Made by a program: the position numbers and the translations under genes. The notes below the pieces were generated by a model. It had not been told where the DNA came from. It saw only the letters and a program-made list of their open reading frames with translations, and made no database searches. Shown in pieces: positions 49,861 through 59,148 of a DNA stretch of 64,000 nt. How positions within the stretch are numbered: position 1 is the first letter of the stretch; each line of letters opens with the position of its first letter. Source of the stretch: Streptomyces canus (GTDB taxonomy: Bacteria; Actinomycetota; Actinomycetes; Streptomycetales; Streptomycetaceae). The stretch is from the NCBI RefSeq assembly GCF_030815415.1, contig NZ_JAUSWW010000002.1, positions 1-64,000 of the forward strand, written 5' to 3'.

Positions 49861-52042
49861 CTACTCCCCTTCCCCGGCGCTCGGATCGGTCTTGATGAGG
49901 TTGGACAGGTTGAACACCGCGCCGGCCTCCTCGAACTGCTGCTCCGCCCAGAGCACGGTCTGGGTGCCCTGGTGCTTGACCATGCCGGGCGAGATGCCGA
50001 GCCGGAACGTGCCCGGTGCGGGCTTGCCCTCGTCCGTGTAGGGCAGGACGTCCAGCGGGCTGGGGCCGGTGGAGGGGTAGACGATGGCGTCGGTGCCGAT
50101 CGCGACCGGGTACAGGTCGGCCGCGGCGGCGGTCTTCATCAGCTTGCGGTGGATGCCGACCCGCTGGTTGGCGAGTACGGCGGCCCGGATGTCCGGGCGC
50201 CATGTCTCCCGCTTCAGTGCCGGCCACGGCTCGTAGTACGGCACCTGGCCGCGGTTGCGCTGCCGGAGCTTGCCGATGCCGCCCTTCGCGGTCGCCTTGA
50301 TCGCCTTCGCGAGCAGCGCCATGTTCGGGTCGGTGCTCTTGGAGCGGGCCATCGCCTCCAGGAACTCGCTCCCGCCCATCGCGGTGGTGACACCAAGTTC
50401 GGCCATCGCCTGCACGTACGCGTCGCGCAGCCGGTTGTACCAGGGGTCCAGGTAGCGGCCGGAGTGCAGGCGAACGTACGCCTCGAGCGGCGCGACTTCG
50501 AAGCCGAGCTCCACCGCGTACCCGACGGTGGGCGTGGCGTACCAGGCAGGGCCGGTCGGGCGGTCGCCCTCGGCGTGAACGGCGAGGGGAGCCGGTCGGC
50601 GTCGACGGTACGGCCGTTGATCTGCACCCGCGAGAGGTCGACGTGGGAAAGGTCGACCAGCCACGAACCGGGCAGCTTCGGGTCGAACGCCGGGTTGCCG
50701 GTCAGGTGGGTGGGGCCGTCCAGGCAGACAGTGAGGCCGTTGGCGGCCGCCGCGAACGACATATTGATGTCGACGGCGACCAGGTACGGCTTCAGGCACT
50801 CGTCATCGGTGAGCGGCCGGCACCAGTCGTACGGCTCCTCCATCAGCATCTCTGCCGGGGTCCGTAGGTGGTGGCGCGCGAACTTGCCCTTGAGGACCGG
50901 GTGCTCGTCCGGGACTTCGCACTCCACGACGTCGTACACCGTGGTGAGCGCGTCCGCGTTGAACGTCCGCTCGAACTCCCCGGTGTCCTCGTTTTTCTCC
51001 GCGCGGGTCGGCAGGCGCAGCGCGGTCATCAGCTCCAGGCCGGTGGTCGACGCGGTACCGCGCGGCGTCAGCGCCAGCTGCGCGTACGTGCCGAGGTACC
51101 GGGCGAGGTCGGCGGCGTGCATGGACGGCAGCTTCGGGTTGTCCTTGTGATCCCACTCCCGCACATCCAGCGCCCCCCAGGAAGGGATGCACAGCTCTGC
51201 ACGCAGCGCCGCCGCGCGCCCTCCGGCTCGCGGAAGACGCGCACCCAGGGCCCGAACCCCCGCTGGGTGAGCTGCAGTTCGGCCTTCTTGATCTGCTTGG
51301 CCACCTTGTGGCTGTCCGCGAGCCCCCCGGCGCGCCGCTCGCCCTCCGACAAGGCGGCGGGGCAGGCCGTAGCGCTCCAGCGCGGCCGAGGTGAGGACCA
51401 GGACCGGGTCGCCGTCACGGCCGTTGCGGTGCAGGCGGGGCTGACCGAGCTTCGCTTCGGTGATCGTCCAGTCGACCAGCGCGGACAGCGACTTGGCAGG
51501 CACGTCCAGGACCAGGCCGCCGACGCAGTACGCCGACACCTGCCCGTCCTCGCAGTCGACGACGGCAAGGGGGCCGTTCTCGAAGCGCGGATCGGTGGCA
51601 GCCACCGTGGTGGTCTTCGCCGCCGCCTTCTTCGCGCCCGGGCGCCGCGACGTCGCCGTCGGCCTGGTGCCGCTCGCCGCCCTACGGGAGGGCGGCTTCG
51701 CGGCGGCCGGCGCCGACGGAGCCGGGGCGGCTTCGGTAGTGAACGTGTCCGGTACGACCGGCTCGGTGACCGCCTCGGTCTGGGGGGGCGGGGAAGCGCG
51801 CGGCGAGGCCTTCGAGCAGTCGGGCATAGGCAGTGCGTTGCGGCGGCCGCGGCTCGGTCTTGCCGGACTCCCAGTTCCCTACGGCTTCCCGGCGGGTTCC
51901 CAGAACCTTGGCGATCTGGGTCTGGCTCAGTTCGGCAGCCTCGCGCAGCCGCTTGCGCTCAGCGGGCGGCGGCAGGTCGTCCTGGGCGACCTGCTCCAGC
52001 AGCGCATTCCACGGCACTGAACAGCTCGTTCTCAGTGGGCAC
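49861..52042 (-). pseudogene. tap: tap, telomere-associated protein gene, about five frameshifts
   Basis: Start GTG 52042 (GGAGGTGAG upstream) reads PTENELFSAVE; a shift near 52003 gives ALLEQVAQDDLPPPAERKRL and the HTH EAVGNWESGKTEPRPPQRTA. Shift near 51786 (seven-base C/G run): DPRFENGPLAVVDCEDGQVS, YCVGGLVLDVPAKSL. Shift near 51353: GGLADSHKVAKQIKKAELQL. Shift near 51198: ELCIPSWGALDVREWD, GLELMTALRLPTRA, AVDINMSFAAAANGLTV. Shift near 50583: PTGPAWYATPTVGYAVELGF to GISPGMVKHQGTQTVLWAEQ. The order is that of Tap, which binds telomere 3' overhang DNA and recruits Tpg. All breaks are single-base. Confidence 0.85.
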
Positions 52043-52224
52043 AGAGCTCACCTCCGGACCACACCTACCCAATCGCTCATTGGATCGCTCGCTTATTCAC
52101 TCATTGAATCGCTCATCTTTTGAGCCTTCCTTTGGATGGCGACTTCCGGGGCCGGTGGAAGCGAAGCGAGTGGCGGTTGCTTGACCGGGAGGAGTAGGCC
52201 GAATCCGCTCGGTTCGCAGCAGTG

Positions 52225-52730
52225 CTACGCGTCGACCTTCTCCATGACCTCGTCGCTGACGCCGAAGTTGGCGAAGACGTTCTGCACGTCGTCGCTGTCC
52301 TCGAGGACGTCGATCAGCTTGAAGATCTTCTTGGCGCCTTTCTCGTCGAGCTCGACCTTCATGGTCGGGACGAAGTTGGCGTCGGCGGAGTCGTATTCGA
52401 TCCCGGCGTCCTGGAGGGTGGTTCGGACCGCGACCAGGTCGGTGGCCTCGCTGATGACCTCGAAGGACGTCACCGAGGTCGTTGACCTCCTCGGCGCCCG
52501 CGTCCAGGACGGCTCCGAGCACGTCGTCCTCGGTCAGCTCACCCCTGGGGACGATGACGACGCCGTTGCGGTTGAAGAGGTACGAGACAGAGCCCGGGTC
52601 CGCCATGGAGCCGCCGTTGCGGGTCATGGCGACACGCACGTCGGAGGAGGGCGGTTGCGGTTGTCGGTGAGGCACTCGATGAGCACCGCGACACCGTTCG
52701 GGCCACAACCCTCGTACGTGATCGCTTTGC
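52225..52730 (-). pseudogene. yebC-family gene fragment, frameshifted
   Basis: Three frames in succession match a YebC/PmpR-type protein: ITYEGCGPNGVAVLIECLTD; then VRVAMTRNGGSMADPGSVSY, LFNRNGVVIVPRGELTEDDV; then (from ~52473) TSFEVISEATDLVAVRTTLQ, VFANFGVSDEVMEKVDA at the stop. The N-terminal ~80 residues are missing. YebC is normally a chromosomal housekeeping gene next to ruvC, so this is a displaced, decayed copy. Confidence 0.75.
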
Positions 52731-52942
52731 CGACCTGACACAGCACGATCACGGGTGTGTCCTGTTGGGGTCATGGTCTGGGCGGGGCGTCAGCATTCCG
52801 TGATGAAAGCCGCTGGTCGGAGGGCATTGTCAGTGCCTCCACCTACTGTGACCAGAGACAGGGAGGAGCAGACGATGGTCTCGGAGAACTTGCCGACCGG
52901 GCACAACACGGTTGGGCGCCCCATGGGGCGCCCGAGCGAGTT

Positions 52943-53146
52943 TCAGCGCCGGATGTGCACGGTGATCTGTACGCCGCCGGCGGCAGCTCCCACGGCTGCG
53001 GCGGCGGCGGCGGCCGGGCCATGGCCGGTCAGGGCGAGGACGAGCACCGTGGCGAGGGTCGCCAGAGTGGTCACGACCGGCAGCCACGGGTAGAAGCGGG
53101 GAGCGGAGGACTCCGTACCCGCTGGGGTACGGTCAAGGGACGTCAC
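52943..53146 (-). CDS. Small membrane protein (67 aa)
   Basis: GTG 53146, AAGGAG upstream. Polar N-terminus, then YPWLPVVTTLATLATVLVLA (one helix), a short GHG turn and a second weaker Ala/Val-rich hydrophobic segment, and a basic HIRR end. Intact within a decayed neighbourhood. Function unknown. Confidence 0.6.
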   Translation of the reverse strand: MTSLDRTPAGTESSAPRFYPWLPVVTTLATLATVLVLALTGHGPAAAAAAAVGAAAGGVQITVHIRR

Positions 53147-53186
53147 GGCTCGTGGACTCCTTCGACGGATCGGCGGCCCGACGTCA

Positions 53187-53256
53187 GGCGAAGGGGAGAC
53201 CCCGATTCGCGAAGCAGCTTCCTAGGGCATGGCTTCGCAGGGGTCTCCCTTCGTCG
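53187..53256. terminator. Large hairpin
   Basis: CGAAGGGGAGACCCC pairs with GGGGTCTCCCTTCG; an inner TTCGCGAAGC.../GCTTCG stem extends it. Between the 53146 start and the decayed ORF further right. Confidence 0.55.
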
Positions 53257-53279
53257 TCCGAAGGGCCTTTCGGCTAGCC

Positions 53280-53585
53280 CCTGACTCTACGTCCCGGCAC
53301 TGACACTCCCGGGGTGCTCGCGCGTACCTTCAGCTGCCGCGGGTTCTGCCGCGCCCTGTTGCCTGGTGAAATCTGCCCGGCCGGATCCGATGCACTGGAC
53401 TCCTTCGGCGCCGAAGTCGTCCATCTCGTCGCGCCTCTCCGTCTCGACCCGCATCTCCTCAGGGAAGAGCACGGTCGGATCGGCCTGTTCGTCACCTTGC
53501 TGAACTTCGCGACCAAGGTGTCGCCCTTGGCATTGAAACGCCGGTCTTCTCCAGCGTGTCGATGATGTCGATGGCGCAGTCCATC
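53280..53585 (-). pseudogene. Decayed minus-strand gene fragment
   Basis: Three consecutive minus frames give coherent pieces: DIIDTLEKTGV, then NAKGDTLVAKFSKVTN, then DEQADPTVLFPEEMRVETER, RDEMDDFGAEGVQC, ending near 53280. Each switch is one base. The pieces form a plausible acidic C-terminus of an unrecognised protein. It abuts the HNH fragment at ~53590. Confidence 0.4.
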
Positions 53586-53589
53586 TCAC

Positions 53590-53899
53590 CAGGCCTCTTC
53601 GCACTCTGCCAGTTCGCTTCATCCGCGCCGCCCACATCAAGCGACGGAGCCAGGCCAGTCATGAGGAACGCATGCAGATGGCCAACATCGTGCCCGCCTG
53701 CCTGCTCGGCTGCGACGAATTGTTCGAGCACGGCCATGTGTATGTCACTCCCGCAGGAGTCATCGCCGTCAATACGAAGGCCGTGACGACCCCAGACCTT
53801 GCCGCGGCCGCCGAAGCACTTGAGGGACTGCTCGTCCCCGACCATGGCTCCCACCGCGAGCCGTACTTCGCGTGGCACCGCACCTACACCGCGAACTGA
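53590..53899 (+). pseudogene. HNH-endonuclease-like fragment, 5' truncated
   Basis: Open plus frame ending TGA 53899: LPVRFIRAAHIKRRSQASHE, ERMQMANIVPACLLGCDELF, EHGHVYVTPAGVIAVN. AAHIKRRS followed ~20 residues later by LGCDELFEHG matches the second half of a restriction-type HNH nuclease (His of AHI, Asp/Glu of CDELFE). The first Cys/His half and a proper start are missing; ATG 53672 gives only the tail. Confidence 0.5.
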
Positions 53900-54329
53900 C
53901 CAGCGCGAACGACGCAGGCCGCCCGAGCAGCCTTGAGGAATACCGCTGGCGGCGAACTCGGGAACGAATCCAGGCCCGGGACTTGGGCTCTCTGATCCCC
54001 CTCGCTCTCGCCACGGCCACGTATGCGGCAGCAACGGGCCCACGCCTCAAGCGCGCAGGCCCCGCCGACGCGCAACAACAAGGACGACGCCCCGGTCCCC
54101 GAGGCGCACCCACACCCGTCCCCGCCCTCCCCTTTCCCTGCTTCTCGATGTGTCGGGCTGGGGGCACAGAGAGAAGGGCCGGCTCAGGAGAGGCTTCCTC
54201 CCGGGCTGGCCCTTCGCCGTATTCAAGCTCGTGCCACCCCCGTGCCACTACATCTGTGTGGAGGCCGGATCCCCTGGCCGAAGGTGTGCTGCGAGCCGCG
54301 CCACGTACGTCATCCCCCGCCCGACGAAG
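53900..54329. other. No supported gene
   Basis: The plus frame after the HNH stop has one plausible helical piece (SSLEEYRWRRTRERIQARDL, near 53930) but no start. The rest is Pro/Ala shadow. An inverted repeat GAAGGGCCGGC/GGGCTGGCCCTTC near 54173-54215 is a likely terminator for the lipoprotein gene coming from the right. Confidence 0.4.
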
Positions 54330-55124
54330 TCAGGCGAGCTTCTTCAGCTGCGCGTCGACGATGTCCTGGGGGATGGTCGGGGGTTGGAAGGGGTTGAGAG
54401 ACAGGAACGTGGCGATGGTGGAGTCCTGGCGGACGACCAGGACGGTGACGGGGATACTGGGTCCCCCGCCGTCGATGACCTGGGTGGCGTCGAAAGCGAG
54501 AGCCTCGTCGCCGTAGCCGGAAAGGGACCGGGGCTGGGTGTCGGAATACCCCAGCCCAGCACCGGGGTGGGCAGCGGACGGGCGCATCTCGGCGGCGGCG
54601 CACTTCGGAAGCGCTGCGCCCAGTTCGGTCATCACCGTGCGGGCGTCGGCAGGGGTGTAGGACGTCAGGCCGACACTCGCGTGCTGCCCGAGATCGTCGG
54701 AGGCGGTCACGATGTCTTGGCTGACATGGGCAGTGAAGTCGTGCAGGCTGCCCAGCTGTGCGGCCGCGTAAACGGGTCGGCAAGGCGCGGGTGTGACGGC
54801 GCGGTAGGTCGTGAGGTCGTCGTGGTTCACCGGGCTGCCCTTACCCGTGACGGTGTTCACGGTATAGCCGGGGACGTCGTGCGCGGTCAGCGCCAGGCGG
54901 TCTAGGCCCTTCTGGTCGAGCCCCTTCCCGGCCGCGGAGGCAGGCGATCCGGATACCTGCTGCGGCGTCGAGCTCGCAGACGAGGCGGACCCGGCGGTCG
55001 CAGACTGCTTACGTCCCCCAGCATCGTCCCCGCTGTCCGCACCACACGCGCCGGTCAGCGCCAGCACCGCAACGGCCCCCGCCGCCGCAACGACCCGTCT
55101 TCCGACCGCAAAAGCATTCATCAT
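54330..55124 (-). CDS. Secreted lipoprotein (264 aa)
   Basis: ATG 55124 overlaps the stop of the upstream (IS-split) gene. Signal: RRVVAAAGAVAVLALTGAC, lipidated Cys27. A Ser/Ala/Gln-rich linker (to ~65) precedes a globular domain: LALTAHDVPGYTVNTVTGKG, CRPVYAAAQLGSLHDFTAHV, GLTSYTPADARTVMTELGAA, LPKCAAAEMRP, IPVTVLVVRQDSTIATFLSL. The domain resembles extracytoplasmic sensor-like lipoprotein domains of actinobacteria (PknH/LppA-like shape), with one probable disulphide. Role unknown; end of the 58.7-54.3 kb operon. Confidence 0.7.
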   Translation of the reverse strand: MMNAFAVGRRVVAAAGAVAVLALTGACGADSGDDAGGRKQSATAGSASSASSTPQQVSGSPASAAGKGLDQKGLDRLALTAHDVPGYTVNTVTGKGSPVNHDDLTTYRAVTPAPCRPVYAAAQLGSLHDFTAHVSQDIVTASDDLGQHASVGLTSYTPADARTVMTELGAALPKCAAAEMRPSAAHPGAGLGYSDTQPRSLSGYGDEALAFDATQVIDGGGPSIPVTVLVVRQDSTIATFLSLNPFQPPTIPQDIVDAQLKKLA

Positions 55125-55208
55125 TCGCCCACCCCCCGGCGCCCCAACTCGGAGCACCCGCACAAGAAGCCCCGGCGTGCGCCGAGGCTGAAGTTCACAG
55201 GGAGCCTA
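55121..55208 (-). pseudogene. 3' part of a gene split by the second IS copy
   Basis: Excising 55209-56444 and one TA joins FQDLI to RLPVNFSLGARRGFLCGCSE, LGRRGVGE at TGA, in frame with 56658-56445. The restored product is ~99 residues, its TGA overlapping the lipoprotein ATG. Confidence 0.7.
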
Positions 55209-56444
55209 GTGCTCTGACCGTGTTGGTTCGCCGGGTTGGTCAGGCTGCGGTGGTGAGGGGGCGTCCGCCCCAGCGGATGCCTTTCTCGCTGCGGATGCGG
55301 GCGCGTTCCTTGCGTTCGGCGGCCAGGACGTCGCGGTGGCGGGCGTTGGCGTTGCGCCAGCGCAGGTAGGCGTGCAGGGCCCGGGTCTGCACGGTGTGGT
55401 TGGGGTAGTTCGAGTTGGCGATGGTGAACTGCCGAAGCGGCCCGAAGTGGGCCTCGATCGGGTTCGCCCAGGAGGCGTAGGTCGGGGTGAAGCACAGCTC
55501 GACCTTGTGCTTCTTCGCCCAGCGGCGGATGTCGGTGCCCTTGTGGGCGGACAGGTTGTCCAGGATCAGGTAGATCGGGGCGCCGTCGGGCCGGGCGGCG
55601 CGGATCGACTTCAGCGCGGCCAGCGTGTTCACGGCGCCCTTCTTGCGGTGGTTGACGCCCCACAGGCGGTCGTCGCCGACCGAGTAGCAGCCGTGGAAGT
55701 ACCGGACGCCATGGGTACGGTGGTAGGTCGCCGGCAGCCGGTCGGGATGTCCTTGTCCGGCCCAGCCCGAGCCCGCGGTGGGCCGGATCCCGAGCGGGCC
55801 GAACTCGTCGAAGGCGAAGACCCGGTCCGGGAAGCGGTCCAGGACTTCCTCGATGCGGTCGAGCTTGGCATCGCGCTCGGGGCCCGGGGACTCCTTCCAC
55901 GTCTTGGTGCGCTGGAAGGTGATGCCGCGGCGGGCGAGCAGGCACCGTAATGCCTCGCGGCCGATGCGGATCACCCGACCGTGCACTTTCCGCAGGTAGG
56001 CGACCAGCTTGCGCAGTGACCAGCGGGTGAACGGTTGGCCGAGCTTGACCGGGCGGGTGGTGGCCGTCGCGATGACGAAGTCCTCGTCGTCATCGCTGAG
56101 TTGGCGGGGACGGCCTCCCGCCCATTGAGGGTCCAGGCAGGCCAGGCCGATCTCGTTGAAGCGATGGATCACATCCCGGACGGTGTCCTCGTCGGCCTGG
56201 ACCAGCTGGGCGATCACCGGCACCCGGTTCCCGCCGGCCGAGGCCAGCAGCATCATCGCCCGCCGGTAGCGCACCGTGCTGGTGCTGCCCCGGCGCACGA
56301 TCTGCTGCAGCTTCTGCCCCTCCTGGTCGATCAGTCTGCGCACACGGACAGGCTCAGCCACCGCACCTCCAGCGATCGGATCGGACGTCACGCACATCCA
56401 ACCGGCACGACCACCAACCCTGCCAACCGATGCGGTCACAGCAC
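55209..56444 (-). mobile_element. IS630-like element, second copy
   Basis: 1236 bp between TA at 55207-55208 and TA at 56445-56446. Ends: GTGCTCTGACCG... at the left and GTGCTGTGACCGCAT inward from the right, related to the 16.4-kb element. Simple IS with transposase only; no passenger. Opposite orientation to the first copy, about 38 kb away. Confidence 0.85.
55240..56391 (-). CDS. IS630-family transposase, second copy
   Basis: 383 residues from GTG 56391; same length and start context as the copy at 16455, with substitutions mainly conservative (NS to ST, PRKR to GQGH in the SGWA loop, HH to NY). Catalytic residues preserved: FAFDEFGPLGIRP, YLILDNLSAHK, NPIEAHFGPLRQF. In frame with the gene it interrupts, so a fused longer reading (from 56658) exists but is unlikely to be used. 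Confidence 0.9.
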   Translation of the reverse strand: MTSDPIAGGAVAEPVRVRRLIDQEGQKLQQIVRRGSTSTVRYRRAMMLLASAGGNRVPVIAQLVQADEDTVRDVIHRFNEIGLACLDPQWAGGRPRQLSDDDEDFVIATATTRPVKLGQPFTRWSLRKLVAYLRKVHGRVIRIGREALRCLLARRGITFQRTKTWKESPGPERDAKLDRIEEVLDRFPDRVFAFDEFGPLGIRPTAGSGWAGQGHPDRLPATYHRTHGVRYFHGCYSVGDDRLWGVNHRKKGAVNTLAALKSIRAARPDGAPIYLILDNLSAHKGTDIRRWAKKHKVELCFTPTYASWANPIEAHFGPLRQFTIANSNYPNHTVQTRALHAYLRWRNANARHRDVLAAERKERARIRSEKGIRWGGRPLTTAA

Positions 56445-56658
56445 TAATGAGGTCCTGAAACTGCGGACATCCGACGGCATGCCACTCCCTGACGAGGACT
56501 TCCCCCTCAACAATCACAACCTCGGCGTGCCACGGCAGGCAGTCGTGGCACGCGTTGATCTCGTGCGAGTTGCCATCCTCATCGAACGCCTTGAGGTCGA
56601 CGGAGCCGACCGGCGCCCGGTAGGTGACGTCCTGCTGCGAATCGGAGCCTTCTGCCAT
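56445..56658 (-). pseudogene. 5' part of the gene split by the second IS copy
   Basis: ATG 56658 with AGGAG upstream: MAEGSDSQQDVTYRAPVGSV, DGNSHEINACHDCLPWHAEV, VREWHAVGCPQFQDLI, then the IS. Cys/His pattern CHDCLPWHAE and H-x3-C suggests zinc binding. 15 bp after the 472-residue gene; completes at 55208-55121. Confidence 0.7.
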
Positions 56659-56673
56659 GTCGGTCAGTCTCTC

Positions 56674-58092
56674 CTATACGTCGTCGAAGCTGGGCTGACT
56701 CCATGGCTGATCTGGGGGTGGACCTTGTGCACCGAGAAGCTGCGTGATCTTCTCGGCTTCATCATTTGAGAGATCGGATAGCAAGCGCGTCGTCGTACCG
56801 AGGAGGGCGTCCAACGGTACCTGGGTACGTGCGCCGCGGGCGCTGGCGATTCCGGTGCCGAACAGGCACTGGAGAGTCTCGCCGGATGGGATGCGGGCAT
56901 CGGCTTCGATGACCCCCTCGGCCTGTCCCAGCGCGTCGCTGATGCCGTCGAGTTGGGCGTCGTGGGAGATGTCGTCGCCGGGACCGCCGTATCCGACGTG
57001 GCGGTCCGTCACGACCATGCGAAGAGAGGTCAGCGGAATGCCGAAGCGGTCGGCCCTGTTCCTCACTTCGTCGAGGCGGGGCAGGTCGTGCTCCTGCCCT
57101 TGCGTGAGCTGGCGTCGGGACTGGGCAACCAGCACATGGAAACGCGGGGTCTGCAGGATCAGTTGTCCGGCCTTCACCGCCCAGCGCCACGGGCTGATGT
57201 CCGCGTCTGCCGCGCCGGGAACGATCATGCAGACGCGGCTGGTCCAGAGCCGGATCGCCTCACGCATCAGGTACTGAAGGTTGCCGGTGCCAGCGGCCGG
57301 GGTGCGCAGCAGGATAGGGAGGCTGATCATGCGGACGACCCGGTCCCAGAATGCGGCGTCGGCAATGTCCTCGGATTCCAACAGGTACATCAGGGCCGTC
57401 TCGTCGAGATGGCCGACGCCTCGCTGGGGTGCGGGGAAGCTCGCGAGTGTGGATCCGCCGCCCTGCCAGAGCGCGGCGAGGAAGGCTGACATCCGGTCGG
57501 CAACGTCGGTGGTCATCCGCGCCGTGAGGGCGTCGACGGCATCGCGGGTGGGAACGCGTTCCCCCGCGCGAGCGGCCTCGGCTCCCTGGACGACCGTGTT
57601 CAGGAACTCCTCGGTCGCCGCTTTGTCGAGGGTGCCGCGGCCACCTTCGAGAACGGAGCGGGACACCAGATGGGGGATGCCAGGAGAGTCGCCGGCTGGC
57701 TGGAGTGCGCCGAGCGCGGATGCGTCGAGGAGCAGCGCGGTGCTGCTTCCGGGCGGGGGAACATCCCCTTGTTGCCGGGCAGTGGGCAGTTGACCGAGAG
57801 CGAGAAGCACCGGCCGGTCGGCACGGGGAAGGCGATGGAGGTCGTCCTCGAGTTCGCGCTGGTCCGATGTGGTGCGCAGATAGATGAACCGGCGTGGTGT
57901 GCGGGGTCTGCCGGGCCATTCGAGGACCATGTCGGGGACATGAGTGTGGTTGAAGAACTCGGTTTTGGTGATGGTGGCACCGGGGTCCATGCGGCGCAGG
58001 TGCCGGGCGACGATGTCTTTGACCCGGGTGAACATCGTCCGGTCGTCGGGCTCGTCCATGGCCTGGGAGATCGACTGTTCGACGATGTTCAC
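56674..58092 (-). CDS. Unknown 472-residue protein, operon partner of a nuclease-like gene
   Basis: GTG 58092 overlaps the previous stop (GTGA). N-terminal ~110 residues: MFTRVKDIVARHLRRMDPGA, HTHVPDMVLEWPGRPRTPRR, FIYLRTTSDQRELEDDLHRL. A D...E-x-W and a following strand are compatible with a degenerate PD-(D/E)xK-like fold. Then LPRADRPVLLALGQL, LLLDASALGALQPAGD, a long helical region (MTTDVADRMSAFLAALWQGG, ALMYLLESEDIADAAFWDRV) and a C-terminal ALLGTTTRLLSDLSNDEAEK. No ATPase motif. Family not recognised; translational coupling to the upstream gene suggests one complex or reaction. Confidence 0.6.
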   Translation of the reverse strand: MNIVEQSISQAMDEPDDRTMFTRVKDIVARHLRRMDPGATITKTEFFNHTHVPDMVLEWPGRPRTPRRFIYLRTTSDQRELEDDLHRLPRADRPVLLALGQLPTARQQGDVPPPGSSTALLLDASALGALQPAGDSPGIPHLVSRSVLEGGRGTLDKAATEEFLNTVVQGAEAARAGERVPTRDAVDALTARMTTDVADRMSAFLAALWQGGGSTLASFPAPQRGVGHLDETALMYLLESEDIADAAFWDRVVRMISLPILLRTPAAGTGNLQYLMREAIRLWTSRVCMIVPGAADADISPWRWAVKAGQLILQTPRFHVLVAQSRRQLTQGQEHDLPRLDEVRNRADRFGIPLTSLRMVVTDRHVGYGGPGDDISHDAQLDGISDALGQAEGVIEADARIPSGETLQCLFGTGIASARGARTQVPLDALLGTTTRLLSDLSNDEAEKITQLLGAQGPPPDQPWSQPSFDDV

Positions 58093-58697
58093 CACGAGCC
58101 CTCTCTGCGGGTGAGTTCGGCGGCGACGATGGCTGCCCAGTCCTTGAGTGGCAGGAGGGTTTCCTGCTTGTCCGAGAGCACGATCAGCCACAGGCGTGCG
58201 GCGACCGACTGGGCGAGTTCAGCGTCCAGGAGTTTTCGGGCTGCCTCGGTGTCGCTGGTGCCGAAAACGCGGCTGCTGTGCTGAAGGACTGCGGCTTCCA
58301 CCTGGCCGGGTGAGTTGAGGGTGGACCAGGAGTTCGCGCGGAAGGGTGCCCAGGTGATCCACATGAAGTGATCACTGAGGTGGTGCTGGGCCTGGGCGGC
58401 TACGTAGCACTTGGCGAGGAACTCGTCGAACTGTGTTCCCTGATCGCTGGGTTGCGCGTAGTTCTTGACCTCCGCGCAGAACATGTCGTTCTGGTAAGGC
58501 TCGCCACGCATGGCGCCCCCCAGATCGAAGGAGAACGTCCGGCCTCCATACGGCCACGGCAGAGTCAGCCTGCGACCGCAGGACTCCGAATCTGTGTTCG
58601 CGTACGCGCCGAAGATACGCATCGTTCCCTCGAGCCACTGCTTGGCTCTGCGGGCCCCCGAGAAGCCCTTCACCTGAGCATCTTCGCCAACCACCAC
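58089..58697 (-). CDS. PD-(D/E)xK-like nuclease candidate (202 aa)
   Basis: ORF starts at 58697. KGFSGARRAKQWLEGTMRIF is a typical N-terminal helix; SFDLGGAMRGEPYQNDMFCA then EVKNYAQPSDQGTQFDEFLA gives D...(x)E-V-K, the core of restriction-type PD-(D/E)xK enzymes, followed by a helix (AKCYVAAQAQHHL) and strand (HFMWITWAPF). A helical C-terminus (LDAELAQSVAARLWLIVLSD) follows. First gene of an overlapping operon with 58092. Suggests cleavage or binding of DNA, perhaps defence; inferred from the motif only. Confidence 0.6.
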   Translation of the reverse strand: MVVGEDAQVKGFSGARRAKQWLEGTMRIFGAYANTDSESCGRRLTLPWPYGGRTFSFDLGGAMRGEPYQNDMFCAEVKNYAQPSDQGTQFDEFLAKCYVAAQAQHHLSDHFMWITWAPFRANSWSTLNSPGQVEAAVLQHSSRVFGTSDTEAARKLLDAELAQSVAARLWLIVLSDKQETLLPLKDWAAIVAAELTRREGSW

Positions 58698-59148
58698 AGG
58701 CGTAGCTTAGTGCGATCGGATCATCACGATGCGCTCGAACGGGCCAATCTCCGCCACACCGACGCTTGCCGGCTCCGGGAAGGGAGACCCACGGCCTGGG
58801 TAAGTAGGATTTGGGCCCGCTTCTCAGGCGGATAGCTGCGGGGCATCACGGCCGCCTACAAGTCGATGGCCGATGGTCATTACTCTCTACGGCTACAGTC
58901 TCAAAAACTGGACGCAGCGCGAGCAGACACCGCTCTGACGCAGGAGACACATTGGCGTCAGGACACGGCGCCCGCTCGACTGCCGACTATCAACGGTCGA
59001 GGCGGGCGTTGCCTTGCTGGTGGGGCGCATTGGGTGCCGGGAGTAGTTAACCGGCCAGCCTCTTTGGTGATCGCGGTGCACAGTAGTGCAATGCGCGCGG
59101 CTTGAGCGGTGTAGTTACCGTCGGGCGCGACAGGTAACTAGCGCTGGC
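58698..59148. other. No supported gene; promoter region
   Basis: Upstream side of the 58697 gene. Short plus frames (58811-59050, 58866-59105) lack ribosome sites and have shadow composition. GC content is somewhat lower than average around 58860-58930. No RNA or repeat recognised. Confidence 0.45.

Noticed and set aside
55240..56658. 472-residue fused protein of the small zinc-type gene and the second transposase
   Set aside because: The open fusion is an accident of IS insertion; the transposase has its own GTG start shared with the other copy.
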